From Zingiber officinale (lineage: Eukaryota; Streptophyta; Magnoliopsida; Zingiberales; Zingiberaceae), in the NCBI RefSeq assembly GCF_018446385.1, contig NW_024589896.1:62001-126000 (forward strand): a DNA stretch of 64,000 bases, written 5' to 3'. Positions within the stretch are counted from its first letter, which is position 1. Each line of letters starts with the position of its first letter. The notes under the pieces were generated by a model. It was not told the DNA's origin. It did no database searches and saw only the letters and a program-made list of their open reading frames with translations. Positions 13,133-23,840 of this stretch are shown one piece after another. Position numbers and translations under genes: made by a program.

Positions 13133-13887
13133 ATGGACGAGGCTGGACGACAACACACGGTGACGCTCTCGACGGAGGAACTAGACGCTCTGATCGAGAT
13201 AAGGGCCGCCAAGCTTGTGGAGCAAAAACAGAAAGCCACAGCCGAGCGGCCGGAGAGCGCCCCGTGCCCAGCGTCCGTTGGTTCAGCATTCGGACAGGAT
13301 CAATTTGGCGTCGTCTGTGGCTTATCCCCAAAGCAACGGTCAAGCCGAAGTAGCCAATCGGGAAATTCTTCGTATTCTGCGCGCTCGGCTCGACCATTTG
13401 GGAGGAAATTGGCCGGATGAAGTGCCGGGAGTCTTATGGGCCATCCGAACGACTCCGAAGGAAGGGACGAGCGTCACACCGTTCCATTTTGGTGTATGGC
13501 GGCGAGGCGGTTATTCCGGTTGAAGTCGGCGTCGAGTCCGTCCGAATCCAGAGCTATGATGATGACAACGCCGAACGGAGGAACATGGAGCTGGATTTGG
13601 TCGACGAGGAGCGAGCCAAGGCGTCCGTTCGGTTGATGGCGTACCGGCAGAGGATGAAGCAAAATTACAACCGCCGTGTAATCCCCAAATCATTCCAGGT
13701 CGGTGATCTTGTCTGGAAGAAGGTCAAGCCGGTCGGCGACGTCGGCAAACTGGAGGCACCGTGGGCAGGCCCCTTCAAGGTTATTGAAAAGCTCCGATCG
13801 GGCGCATACTATTTGGAGGATGAAGACGGGCGGCAGCTGGATCGACCGTGGAGTGCGAATCATCTCCAGCCTTATCGAGCGGGGTGA
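13133..13887 (+). pseudogene. Gag start fused to integrase C-terminus (deleted polyprotein)
   Basis: An ATG at 13133 opens a short gag-like N-terminus (MDEAGRQHTVTLSTEELDA). It is cut at about 13248 by a copy of the LTR end and PBS. From 13321 the sequence codes for the end of an integrase: AYPQSNGQAEVANREIL, then IRTTPKEGTSVTPF. The frame then shifts by one base near 13487 (an extra T in the CCATTTTGG run) and continues with VYGGEAVIPVEVG to a stop at 13885-13887. The C-terminal part has the DLVWKKVKPVGDVGKLEAPW-type chromo-like/GPF region with AGPFKVIEK. The integrase catalytic residues, RT and protease are missing, so no functional polyprotein can be made. Confidence 0.88.
13249..13320 (+). 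repeat. 72-bp duplicate of the LTR end plus PBS inside the coding region
   Basis: This segment repeats 13034-13105, the last part of the 5' LTR plus PBS, with one visible change (GGCGCCGTC to GGCGTCGTC). It joins gag directly to the integrase end, so it sits exactly at the breakpoint of the large internal deletion. Confidence 0.92.
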
Positions 13888-14014
13888 AAGGTGCACGAAT
13901 GTAAATCATTTTTGTATATGTTAGTCGCCCATGTCCTTGTAATGCAGGAAGCAAAATTAATGCAAAGGATGGCCAATGGATTCTCCGATCGGCAGCGTAA
14001 AAATTAACCTGGAA

Positions 14015-14480
14015 GACCGTCGAGCTCCGACGTTAAATATCGAGAGACGAGCCGGCGTCTATAAACGTCCGAGCGCAAGACCGTCGAGCTCCGACGTTAA
14101 ATATCGAGAGACGAGCCGGCGTCTATAAACGTCCGAGCGGAAGACCGTCGAGCTCCGACGTTAAATATCGAGAGACGAGCCGGCGTCTATAAACGTCCGA
14201 GCGCAAGACCGTCGAGCTCCGACGTTAAATATCGAGAGACGAGCCGGCGTCTATAAACGTCCGAGCGCAAGACCGTCGAGCTCCGACGTTAAATATCGAG
14301 AGACGAGCCGGCGTCTATAAACGTCCGAGCGGAAGACCGTCGAGCTCCGACGTTAAATATCGAGAGACGAGCCGGCGTCTATAAACGTCCGAGCGCAAGA
14401 CCGTCGAGCTCCGACGTTAAATATCGAGAGACGAGCCGGCGTCTATAAACGTCCGAGCGCAAGACCGTCGAGCTTCGACT
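14015..14480. repeat. Tandem array of a 64-bp unit, seven copies plus a partial
   Basis: Units begin GACCGTCGAGCTCCGACG at 14015, 14079, 14143, 14207, 14271, 14335 and 14399; a partial eighth begins at 14463. Copies are nearly identical, differing mainly at GCAA versus GGAA at the unit end. Each unit contains a CTATAAAC string and the dyad CGTCG..CGACG. The array lies between the integrase remnant and the 3' end of the antisense gene. Confidence 0.97.
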
Positions 14481-14841
14481 GCAAGTGTCCGAGAAGTTCG
14501 CCGCCAATATTGTTCGACCGACTCTACGTTCCGCTCGGCTCAATGCCCAAAGGTACTGGTCGGCTTATAGCGAGCGATCCTTGCTAGCAAAGCGGAATGT
14601 TACGCGTCCGGAATATTTGCCCGAGCGGAAGGGCATGGCCAAGTACTTCGCAAGAATGCCTTTCGAATGCCAGAGGGGTGATAATAGGCGAGCGGGCAAC
14701 ACACATATTAATTAGCAAAAGGACAAAGTGCAAAAAGATAGAGTGCGCGAAAGGAAAGCATTGCATTAAAAATAAAATCTCAGGCCGAGCGGCCTAAGTA
14801 CAAAAGGGATCATATTTAGCCGAGTGGCCAAATTACAAGAA

Positions 14842-17067
14842 TTACTCGATATAATCGTAGAGGGTCTTGGGGATGTTATATAGGAGCGCCACCTGATCGC
14901 CGGCCGGAATATTGGTGGACTCCAGAAGAAGGCCCTTCGACTTCAGATAGGTCATAGTGGCAGTCATGGCCAAGTCGAAGGCTGAGTACATCCGCTCGCA
15001 AATTTTCTCCGAGAATTCGGGCGATCGGATGTAGCTCTGTCGCAGAGCGGCGACTCGGCTCGGCTCGGCATCTTGATATTTTTTGAAAGCCGCCTGAGAG
15101 CCTGTGAGGGCCTCGTTCAGATTCTTAAGCTTTTCCGCGTCGGCCGAGCGTCCCGCCTTCTCCCTATCGAGCTGCTCCGTCAACTCTTTTATCTTCAGCT
15201 CCAGGCCCCGAGCCTCAACGTTCTTCTTCTCCAGATCGGAGATAGCTGTATTCTTCTGAGTGGTGGCCAGGGTTATTTTTGTGTCAAGCGACTTGACTTG
15301 TTGCTCGGACTCGGCCAAGGCGTGGGCCTGGTCGGCTGTCTTCTTCTGCTCGGACGCCAGCAGAGTTTGAGCTTTCTTCAGCTCCTTTTGCAGCTCGGAA
15401 TAGGAAGGGCCCTGAAGGCCGGACGGACCAACTGCGGCCTTCAGTTGCCGTAGCTCTTCATCCACCAAGGCCAAGCGGTTGGAAACCGCAATTTCCTCCA
15501 CCCATCTCTGGCAAAAGAAAATTATAGCTATTAGAGGCCGATCGGAAAAAATGAACACCAAAGTTTGTAGATTACAAACTTACCCCTGTGGCCTGCTGCA
15601 TATGGCTGTTAGCCAAATTTCCGAGGGGTATCAGCGCAGTGCGGGCCCGAGCATCGGCCCACATCTCAGCTAGGGGCCCTTTCAAGGTGATGGTGTGCTC
15701 GGGCGCAGATGGACGGTCGGCCTCTGGAATCAGCTCTTCAGTCGGAAGATGAAGAGTGACCCGAATCGTGCGGCCATGACCGGGGGTCGTCCGACCGGCT
15801 GTCGGGAGGGGATCAGAAGCCGGCGCAGAAAACTGCGAATGAATGGTAGAGCGTTGGACTGGTTGGCGAACGGGCGGAAGGGTGCTGATTGGAACAGCCT
15901 CCACTGGAGCGGCTGGCTCGTCCCAATCCGAAGGAGTCCGGTCGGACGAGATGGTTTCGGTCTCTGGCGCCTTGCCCCGAGCAGTTGCAGTGACCCGCTC
16001 GGATGGTTGGACCGCGGAGGTTGCCGATCGCAGTGGAGTCTCCACTCGACGCCTCTTTTGTAAGGGCTGCTCCTCCTCCCGAGCGGAACCTTCCTCAGGG
16101 GCAGTTGGTTCTCCAGAAGGAGTGGCTCCGCTGGCCACGTTTTGCTGAGAAGCAGGAGCGGTCGACTCAGCTTGAGTCCCGCTCTCTCCTTCGTGGGATC
16201 CAACCGGCTGGATGCCCAAAGCTTCCATTTCTTTGGCCGCCGCGGCTTCCAGAGCGGCCGCCTTCCTCTTCAAAACACCGGCCATGACCGAATCCATAAC
16301 GATGTCCGCTGCAAAGAAAGGAAAAGAAATCAGTTAGCAATCAAAGCAAATGCCCAACCAAAGTTCTTACCGAAGCCGGTCGGAAGAGGGGTCCGTATAG
16401 GACTCAGCCCGAAGATGTACATCACTCCCTTGTGGAGAAGTTTGTTGATGTCAAGTCGCAGACCGGCCAGTATATTTGCAGCGTGGAGGTAGTCCGGTCG
16501 GGTCTTGAACTTCTTCAACTCGGGAGTGGGGGGCAGACTGACTTGCCACTGGGTCGGGAAGCTTGCCTGATTGGGCATACGGATGTAGAAAAAATAATCC
16601 TTCCAATGTTTATTGGAAGTAGGGAGTTTGTTGAAAAAGACCAAGCCGGGCCGAGCTTGGAACATGAAGGTGCCCGGCTCGGCTTGCTTGGGGTAATAAA
16701 AATAAAAAAAGACCTCCGGTCGGAGGGGGATGTTGTGAATCTTAAACAAAACGACAACACCGCAGAGGAGACGGAAGGTATTGGGTACTAAACTGCCGAG
16801 CGGCACCCCGAAAAAATTACAAACATCTATAATGAAGGGGTGCACAAGAAAACGAAGACCGACGGTAAATTGGTCTCGGAAGACACAGAAAGCTCCGCGC
16901 GGCGGCCTGTGAGGCCGAGCGGAAAGACCAGCTAAACGAATTTCGAAATCCTCTGGGATTTCAAAATTGTCTGTCAAAATATCGAAGTCCCGCTGTTCGA
17001 ATCGAGATTGCATGGTGGTGTACCATGGGCCGAGCGACTGATCTGCGGGATTGGAAGAACTAGCCAT
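14842..17067 (-). CDS. Antisense gene of the Tat-type element, intact 695-aa protein with coiled coil
   Basis: Three exons on the minus strand (17067-16371, 16308-15584, 15507-14842) join with GT-AG introns in frame, giving 2088 nt without a break. The first 245 residues resemble the plant 'putative gypsy type transposon' domain (Transposase_28 type): RGAFCVFRDQFTVGLRFLVH, FFGVPLGSLVPNTFRLLC and KHWKDYFF. Residues about 250-480 are Pro/Ser/Thr/Glu-rich and low complexity, with a QKRRRVE basic patch that could be a nuclear signal. Residues about 490-620 are a strong heptad coiled coil (EELRQLKAAVG, ELQKELKKAQTLLASEQKK, DLEKKNVEARGLELKIKELT). The function is unknown. It is not a transposase in mechanism, and such antisense genes are known from Tat-lineage elements. 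It is the only intact coding unit in the element. A minus-strand TATA-like site lies at 17329-17337. Confidence 0.85.
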
Positions 17068-17328
17068 GGGCCGATCGGAAGGAATTAAAAGGCAAAAAGG
17101 CAGGAAAAGAACAACAGCAAACGAAAGGAGGTTTCAAGGATCGAAACTGAGGAAGAAATGCGGAGGAAACACCGGAAAGGAGGAAGGAAAGCTATAAAAC
17201 CTTACTGCGGGGAAAGGGATCGCGAAAGAGGCGCCGGAGAGCAGAAATAGGATCGCCGGAGCTCCAAAGCGCAGGGGGCAATGGTTGGAATCGCGGAGGC
17301 AAATGAGGAAGAGAAGGAAAAATGAAGA

Positions 17329-17337
17329 ATTTATAGG
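17329..17337 (-). promoter_or_regulatory. Putative TATA box for the antisense gene
   Basis: The minus strand reads CCTATAAAT here, about 265 bases before the antisense ATG at 17067. It is the best TATA-like match between that start and the 3' LTR. It is inferred from position only. Confidence 0.4.
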
Positions 17338-17700
17338 GTGAGGGCCGGGCGGCCTCCACCGTGGGATCCAGGTCACGGGAATCAAAGCATGCATCGAGCC
17401 GTCCATTTCGAATCGCTTCGATCACATCAAAACACCACGCCACCGCCGCCGTACACCGATGGCAGTGCTCCACGTGGCATTCAATCATTCGGAGCATTTA
17501 ATGAAAGCATGCTCAACCTTAATGTCGAAGATTGGCGCAGAATACGAGGAGATCCGGTGAAGAGCATTGTTGATTCGCTTAAGGCTGCCTCTATGGTCGG
17601 CCGAGCGGATGATACAAGCACGGAGGAACCGCTCGACCGGATTCTTAGTCCAATCAGTCGGACTATCCGCCTCCTTCGACTAGACTTGAAGGGAGGCAAG

Positions 17701-18536
17701 TGATCCGGTAGTAAGGCGGGGCCCATGTGAAGTCAACGTCATGTGGAAGCCACGATGGCGATCGTCCTTCGGAGAGGCGGGTCCGTGAGCAGTAGGAGAG
17801 GCGGTCCGGCCGGACGTCCGGCCGATGGAATCGAGCCCGAGAGGGATGGGTCCGATCGGCGCGGACGGACGATATCGGCTGATGGTTAAAGGCGCCTGTC
17901 GAAATCGTGGTTCCGGCCTCGATGGAAAAGGTCGTGGGCGGCGGACCTCGCGGGCAAAGCCATAAGGTAACACTGCTAATAGTCCCCATAAAGCACGTGA
18001 TGGAGGATCTCCCCAAGTAAACCATCGCATATGTCCGGCCGGATGTTGAGGGAGCTGTCCGCCCGGAAACCAGATTTGGAGTAAAGGGGAAAAGGACAAG
18101 GAACGTCTTTTTCTGACAGCAGGTATGTTTCACGTGGGGGTCATACTCCAAATCTTGTGACAGGGGATTCTGCTGTCCCATCGAGGACATGCTAAGATTG
18201 TAGCAGTATGAGTTAGGGAAGCTCACAGACAAGTCCTTACTGGAGTATGGGCTATGGACACGTGTGCACCTCGGAAGGTGTACACTCACTTCTTCGCTGC
18301 CCTATATAAAGGCCCTTATTCTTCGCCGGAGGTACGTTTTTTACGAGTTCTGGAGCCACTTTTTCTCTCTTGAGCTTCGCCTGACTTGAGCGTCGGAGGG
18401 TCGCCGCAGGGAATCCCTTCCCGGCCCGACTTCTGTGCAGGTTCGCCGGAGCTGTGTTACCAGTCGAAGGTCCACGTCGACAGCCGGAGAGCGCCCCGTG
18501 CCCAGCGTCCGTTGGTTCAGTATTTGGACAGGATCA
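17701..18536 (+). repeat. 3' LTR of the Tat-type element (836 bp)
   Basis: It starts TGATCC, ends GGATCA and is followed by the target duplication GTTAG. It matches the 5' LTR closely from about 17960 onward. It is shorter through several small deletions in the GC-rich dyad segment at about 17750-17960. Confidence 0.93.
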
Positions 18537-19033
18537 GTTAGTATGCTAAAGCTGAAGTTCTAAATTATATCAGACGGAGTAGTATTCGCTAGAAACTGCT
18601 GCTACTAAAATGATGCCCGCTAAAGTTGCCCAGAAAAAACTAGAGATGGAAAAGGTTTTATATGTTTGAAACACTTCTTTTTAGGACTGTAAATGAACTG
18701 AGCCGAGCTGAGATTTGGGGTATTCAAATTTGTTTAATAAGGTAATTGAGCCGAGCTTAAAATGAATCAAACTTTTGAAATGGTTGTTCAAGTTTGACTT
18801 GACTTATTTTTTATGAAGTTGAGCTTGTTTGAAGTTTGACTTGAGCTTAATTCGTTTAGATGCTATCGAGCTCTCAATTTAAGCTTGGTTTGAGCGTGGT
18901 TCGTTTAAATGCTATCAAACTCTCAATTCATGTTTGTTTGATTGATTATTGAGTTTGATAATTCAAACTCATTTGTTTATTTTATTTTATTATTTATTTA
19001 ATGTATTGATAAAATTTTTACTAATGAATATGG

Positions 19034-19886
19034 TGTTGGTCCCCGTAGGTGTTTTGATGTGATCAACCAAGTTGGTTAGGTCCTGCTTTGTTTGATCCCT
19101 GTGTCTGAGTGTGCAGGAGCGCAGGAAGTCGAGCGGAAGATGCAGCTAGCGAGAAGGACGACACGGGAACGGAGCTGACGGGCTCGGTGCATCCGAAGGA
19201 CGAGAGAGCTGCGGAAGAGTACTCCGGTGGACGAGAAGAACGTGCACGACGTTCGAGGGACGAGAAGCCGGACGAAAGCCTGCTCGAGAAGAAGGCCGGA
19301 AATTGGATTCGGGTGAGCCCTATTTCGGTTGGCCGGAATCACCCAAAAGAACGGGACTTCGGAAGACGAAGCAAAGAAGCAAGCAAGCTGGAAAAGCTGC
19401 AAGCCAGCTTGGAGGCGCCTCCAGCTTGAAGGCACCTTCAATCTGGTTGGAGGCGCCTCCAAGCTGGTCAAAACTGCCGTTGAGCTGCGAATAGAGTTCT
19501 ATCCGCTGAAAGAGTTGGAGGCGCCTTGAACCTTTTTGGAGGCGCCTTGGACCCTCGGGATAGAACTTCCAGGAGCTATATAAAGGCCCCTGGAGCTAGG
19601 AAATAATCATTCAACTCAGTATTAGATTTCCTAGCAACTGTTGAGCTTTCTAAATGTGTAAAAGGCTTCTCTGCCTTTAGAGAAGGAGTTTTCTTACTAC
19701 GCTTTTCATCGCATTGGATTAACAACCGTCTTGGTTGTAACCAAGTTAATTCCGGGTCTTCTCTATTTCTTTTTGCTTAATTATTTTATTTTATTGTTGT
19801 TATTTTTGAGTTGAAAGTTTGAGGTGGGTATACTTTTTATTTGCAGGCAATTCACCCCCCTCTTGTCGGGTTCCGCTGCACCTACA
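19034..19886 (+). repeat. 5' LTR of the gag-only element (853 bp)
   Basis: It starts TGTTGGTCCCCGTAGG and ends CACCTACA. It contains several GGAGGCGCC modules, including perfect GGAGGCGCCTCC palindromes at 19411-19422 and 19449-19460. TATA-like TATATAAA is at about 19578. Confidence 0.92.
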
Positions 19887-19951
19887 ATTGGTATCAGAGC
19901 TAGACCGCTTCAGAAAGACTAACCGCCGACTGAAGCACAACGATCAAGATA

Positions 19952-21400
19952 ATGGTCGGAGCAAATATTCATCCCCCGAAGTTCGACGGAGACTTCGCGA
20001 CGTGGAAACGCCGGATGGAGGTATTCTTTAAAACCAACTTCGATATTTTACTAACTATGAAATATGGTTTTGAAGTTCCGAAAGACAAAGAAGAGCATCA
20101 GTGGAGTAAGAAGGAGCAGGCCAAGTTTGTTGCCAACGGAAAAACAGAATTCCACCTGCTGAGCGTGCTGCCACCATAAGAGGTAAGTCGAATCGGAAGC
20201 TACTCCTCCGCGAAAGACCTCTAGGAAAAATTCCTGGAGCTTCACGAAGGTACCTCGGAAGCCAAGCTAACGAGGCGCGACATCCTCCTGACCCAATTGA
20301 CGAACCTCCGGATGAACCAAGGCGAGAAGGTTGTGCAACTCCAAGTAAGGATCAAAGAGCTGATAACGCAACTAACCAATCTTGGAGAAGAAGTAACGAA
20401 CCGGGACTCGATCCGATACGCGCTCAACGCCTTCCCGAGAACTCAAGAATGAGCGTCCTTAATAGATGCGTACTACATCTCTAAGGACTTCGAGGTAAGT
20501 ACTCTAGAAAATCTATTTTCAACTTTTGAACTTCACGAATCTCGAATTGCAGAGCCCATTGGAGTAGAAAAGACAAGTCAGAACATTGTTTTGAAGGTAA
20601 GAGCAAACGGTTCTGACTCTGAAGCCTCGATCGACGAAAACGAGGCTGCATTAATGGTAAGACGATTTAATAAGTTTTTTAAATCTAACAAATTTAGATC
20701 GCAGAAGCATGAGCGAAAAAGGAGAACGATTCGTTGCTATAACTGTAACGAAGAAGGGCACATTAAGGATGATTGCCCGAAATTAAAGAGCAAGCAGAAA
20801 GAAAAAGTCAAGTACAAGAAGCCAGAATCCTCCAAGCACAAGAACCTGAAGGCCACTTGGTCAGATTCGACGTCTTCCGAATCAGACATCGAACCCTTTT
20901 CGGGGTTAGCGCTAATGGCTAACCATCAGATAGAAGAAGAGTCAAGCTCAGAGATGAGCATAGATGAAGGGGGAGGAACATCATCAGCAGAAAGCGACGA
21001 TGAAGGGGGAGCGCCACTGAGTCAGGTAAGTCAAGTACGCAATCTAACCCCGATTTAGTCTTTTCGCTTTATTAAGTCTCTTTCTAAAGACCTATTCAAA
21101 TTAGAAAAAGAAAATGTTGAATTAAAATTGAAATAAGCAAAAGCATGTCCACTTGAGATGTACGATAATCTAAAATCAAAAAATGATAATCTAAAATTAG
21201 AAATTAAGAATTTAAAAACTGATGCATGCTTAAATAAATTTTCAAAATCAAAAGTTAGAATTTATGGAAAATTAAATTGGTACCTTAGAAATCATCAGGG
21301 TCAACTTAGAAGAGTGCCCAATAACTATGTACCCCCTAAATTTTTGAATAACCCTGTAGGAAGGAACCTCTATTGGGTTCCGAAATCAGTGCTAAATTAA
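19952..21400 (+). pseudogene. Gag-like protein of the gag-only element, five in-frame stops
   Basis: One reading frame runs from ATG 19952 (MVGANIHPPKFDGDFATWK) to the stop ending at 21400 (WVPKSVLN), 482 codons, without a frameshift. The N-terminal half is the copia-type gag core (WKRRMEVFF, EKFLELHEG, NAFPRTQE). A CCHC zinc knuckle follows at about 20740-20785 (CYNCNEEGHIKDDC), then a lysine/serine/acidic region. Five stops interrupt it: TAA 20177, TAG 20222, TGA 20450, TAG 21056 and TAA 21134. Each is one transition away from a Gln or Trp codon. The missing pol is not seen elsewhere in the element. This copy is therefore inactive. Confidence 0.85.
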
Positions 21401-22103
21401 TTCATTTAATTAAAAGCTTACAGTGAGAAAATTAAACCTTGAGTTTCTTTATGGAAGCTTTGTCTAAGGAAGTGGTTGTTGCTCCAATAACCAAGAAGGC
21501 CTAGTGCCTCACCACGATCTGAAAGCTGAAATATCGAAATAAAAATGTTTAATTAACTTTCTGATAAAAGCATCCAAATTAGAATTAAATAATGCTTTGA
21601 AAAAGTTTTTAAACATTTCCTTAGAAATTCATTTTTTTTAGAAAAATGTCTCTTGAAAGTTTTACTTAGAATTTTTTTGTCACTTAAAAGTTTTACTTAG
21701 AATTTTTTTGTCACTTAAAAATTTTACTTAGAATTTTTTTATTCCAAAAAAAAAATCATTTTACTTAGAAATATTTTGCTTAGACATTTTTTCATCTTAA
21801 ATTAGAAATTTTTTCTAACTTAAAAATTTCTTTGCTAAATTTTTTTTTCTGTTACCCCATTTTTGCTGTGATCAAAGGGGGAGATAAAGGTACAAGTTTA
21901 GAGAAGTACATGTTTAGGGGGAGAGATTTTTTAAAAAAATAAAAATATTTTTTCTGGTTAACTCTTACTTTAGTAGTTGCAATTTGATTTATTGCAAACT
22001 GATGCTTAATATGTTAGTTTAATAATTTTCTTTTAAAATTACTTTTCTGTCTATTTTAACCCTAACTTAAACTTGGGTTGATGCACATCAAAAAAGGGGA
22101 GAT

Positions 22104-22963
22104 TGTTAGTCCCCGTAGGTGTTTTGATGTAATCAACCAAGTTGGTTAGGTTCTGCTTTGTTTGATCCCTGTGTCTGAGTGTGCAGGAGCTTAGGAGCGC
22201 AGGAAGTCGAGCGGAAGACGCAGCTATCGAGAAGGACGACACGGGAAGGGAGCCGACGGGTTCGGTGCGTCCGAAGGACGAGAGAGCTGCGGAAGAGTAC
22301 TCCGGTGGACGAGAAGAACGTGCGCGGCGTTCGAGGGACGAGAAGCCGGACGGAAGCCTGCTCGAGGAGAAGGCCGGAAATTGGGTTCGGGTGAGCCCTA
22401 TTTTGGTTGGCCAGAATCACCCAGAAAAACGGGACTTCGGAAGACGAAGCAAGAAGCAAGCAAGCTGGAAAAGCTGCAAGCTAGCTTGGAGGCGCCTCCA
22501 TCAGGCTTGGAGGCGCCTCCAGCTTGAAGGCGCCTTCAATCTGGTTGGAGGCGCCTCCAAGCTGGTCAAAACTGCCGTTGAGCTGCGGATAGAGTTCTAT
22601 CCGCTGACCGAGTTGGAGGCGCCTTGGACCCTCGGGATAGGACTTCCAGGAGCTATATAAAAGCCCCTGGAACTAGGAAATAATCATTCAACTCAGTATT
22701 AGATTTCCTAGCAACTGTTGAGCTTTTTAAGTGTGTAAAAGGCTTCTCCGTCTTCAGAGAAGGAGTTTTTTTACTGCGTTTTTCATCGCCTTGGATTAAC
22801 AACCATCTTGGTTGTAACCAAGTTAATTCCGGGTCTTCTCTATTTCTTTTTGCTTAATTGTTTTATTTTATTGTTGCTATTTTTGAGTTGAAAGTTTGAG
22901 GAGGGTATAATTTTTATTTGCAGGCAATTCACCCCCCTCTTGCCGGCCGCCGCTGCACCTACA
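22104..22963 (+). repeat. 3' LTR of the gag-only element (860 bp)
   Basis: It starts TGTTAGTCCCCGTAGG and ends CACCTACA. Compared with the 5' LTR it has an extra GGAGGCGCC module near 22495 and an intact TTGAAGGCGCCTTCAA palindrome. The 5' copy of that palindrome has GGCACC instead. Otherwise the two LTRs are very similar. Confidence 0.92.
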
Positions 22964-23181
22964 TATGGTTCGTAAATATTGATTACAAACGTTGTTCGAA
23001 TATTAACGAACTGAATACACCTACTAAAGTTTGAGGAGGGTATTCAAGCTTGTTTGTTTAGTTTAACGAGTAGTTCGAACTTGCTTGTTTAATTAATTTT
23101 GTGTATACTGAATGAACATAAATAAACTTTTACCAAACCGAACATCAAATTTATTTACAAACACTTAGTTCATTTACCATC

Positions 23182-23840
23182 TCTACTTCTCTTATATGAT
23201 AAACAAACTTGCAATAAATGGAGTCTTTGGTTGCTCTCTTGCTTTATCTATGTAGGAATTGGGACATGTCGATCATGTTGATAATGAAGATAATGCGATT
23301 GATTTGGGATACCAAATGATATAAAGTTTGGTGTCTTAAAATGCTGCTTTCCCAAAGAATTATTAATTTGAATTTAGTAGGACACAATCAAACAAGTTGA
23401 GTGAGGTTTCCAAGGAATACGGCATTTAGTGACCTTCTCGATGGGTATGTTTCCTAAGAAGATGACAACTATATGCTTCTCTCAGAGTTTACATACAACC
23501 ATCAGTTAGACTTCATGAGTTTACATGAAGCTCAAGAATTAAAAACAAATCAAGTGGCTAAGTAGTTAATTTAAGGAATAAATACCTGATGAAGGAAACC
23601 TAATAATTTCTGATGAAGGAGTAACTTACCGTCTGATGATTAGTCCACTTTAAGTGGCCTAGTAGATAATTTAAGGTAATTGAGTATCAATAACACATTC
23701 TACATGAGTTCATTATCTTGACAAAACTAGTAATGCGGTTCCAAATACATTCACACAGGAAATAACATGATCGATCAGCCTAACAGAAGTAGATGGGAAA
23801 TAGATGATTTACCTATATGGGTTCTTCCATAGTTCCATTA
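23182..23840. other. Intergenic, downstream of ascorbate oxidase
   Basis: AT-rich, no ORF or repeat ends seen. The part next to 23841 should be the 3' UTR of the minus-strand ascorbate oxidase gene. Confidence 0.5.

Larger units (their letters stand above)
12218..18536 (+). mobile_element. LTR retrotransposon of Ty3/gypsy Tat type, internally deleted, with antisense gene
   Basis: LTRs at 12218-13087 and 17701-18536 both begin TGATCC and end GGATCA, a 6-bp terminal inverted repeat. The target-site duplication GTTAG is perfect (12213-12217 and 18537-18541). A primer-binding site starting TTGGCGCCGTC follows the left LTR at 13090, and the purine tract GAAGGGAGGCAAG precedes the right LTR. The internal region is only 4.6 kb. 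It has a gag start, a duplicated LTR-end/PBS piece, an integrase C-terminal fragment, a 64-bp tandem array and an antisense spliced gene. Protease, reverse transcriptase and RNase H are absent. An antisense gene between pol and the 3' LTR is known in several Tat-lineage elements, which is the basis for the lineage call; there is no RT to confirm it. Confidence 0.9.
19034..22963 (+). mobile_element. Gag-only LTR retrotransposon (non-autonomous, copia-like PBS)
   Basis: LTRs at 19034-19886 and 22104-22963 are flanked by a perfect TATGG target duplication (19029-19033, 22964-22968). The PBS TGGTATCAGAGC (initiator-Met tRNA type) follows the left LTR, and the purine tract AAAAAAGGGGAGAT precedes the right one. 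The 2.2-kb interior codes only for a gag-like frame (19952-21400). I find no protease, integrase or RT motif. About 700 AT-rich non-coding bases precede the right LTR. A TATA box (CTATATAAAGGCCC, near 19577) is in the LTR. Mobilisation would need enzymes from a related autonomous element. Confidence 0.9.
18685..23181. mobile_element. AT-rich repeat with inverted ends (non-autonomous DNA element), split by an LTR element
   Basis: The left end GACTGTAAATGAACTGAG (18685) pairs with the complement of the right end (GATGGTAAATGAACTAAG at 23181), with three mismatches in 18. Without the nested LTR element it is about 570 bp and rich in GAGCTTG/CAAGTTTGA-type strings. No ORF is present. No clean target duplication could be found, so the class is uncertain; the inverted ends suggest a MITE-like element. 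Confidence 0.5.

Noticed and set aside
13690..13896. Minus-strand ORFs opposite the integrase remnant
   Set aside because: They are shadows of the GC-rich integrase frame and have no motif of their own.
14015..14480. CRISPR-like array
   Set aside because: The 64-bp units are contiguous, without unique spacers, and lie in a plant LTR element, so this is an ordinary tandem repeat.
15695..16287. Plus-strand ORFs over the antisense gene
   Set aside because: The minus-strand frame has splice sites, domain-like composition and a coiled coil. The plus frames are its GC-rich shadows.
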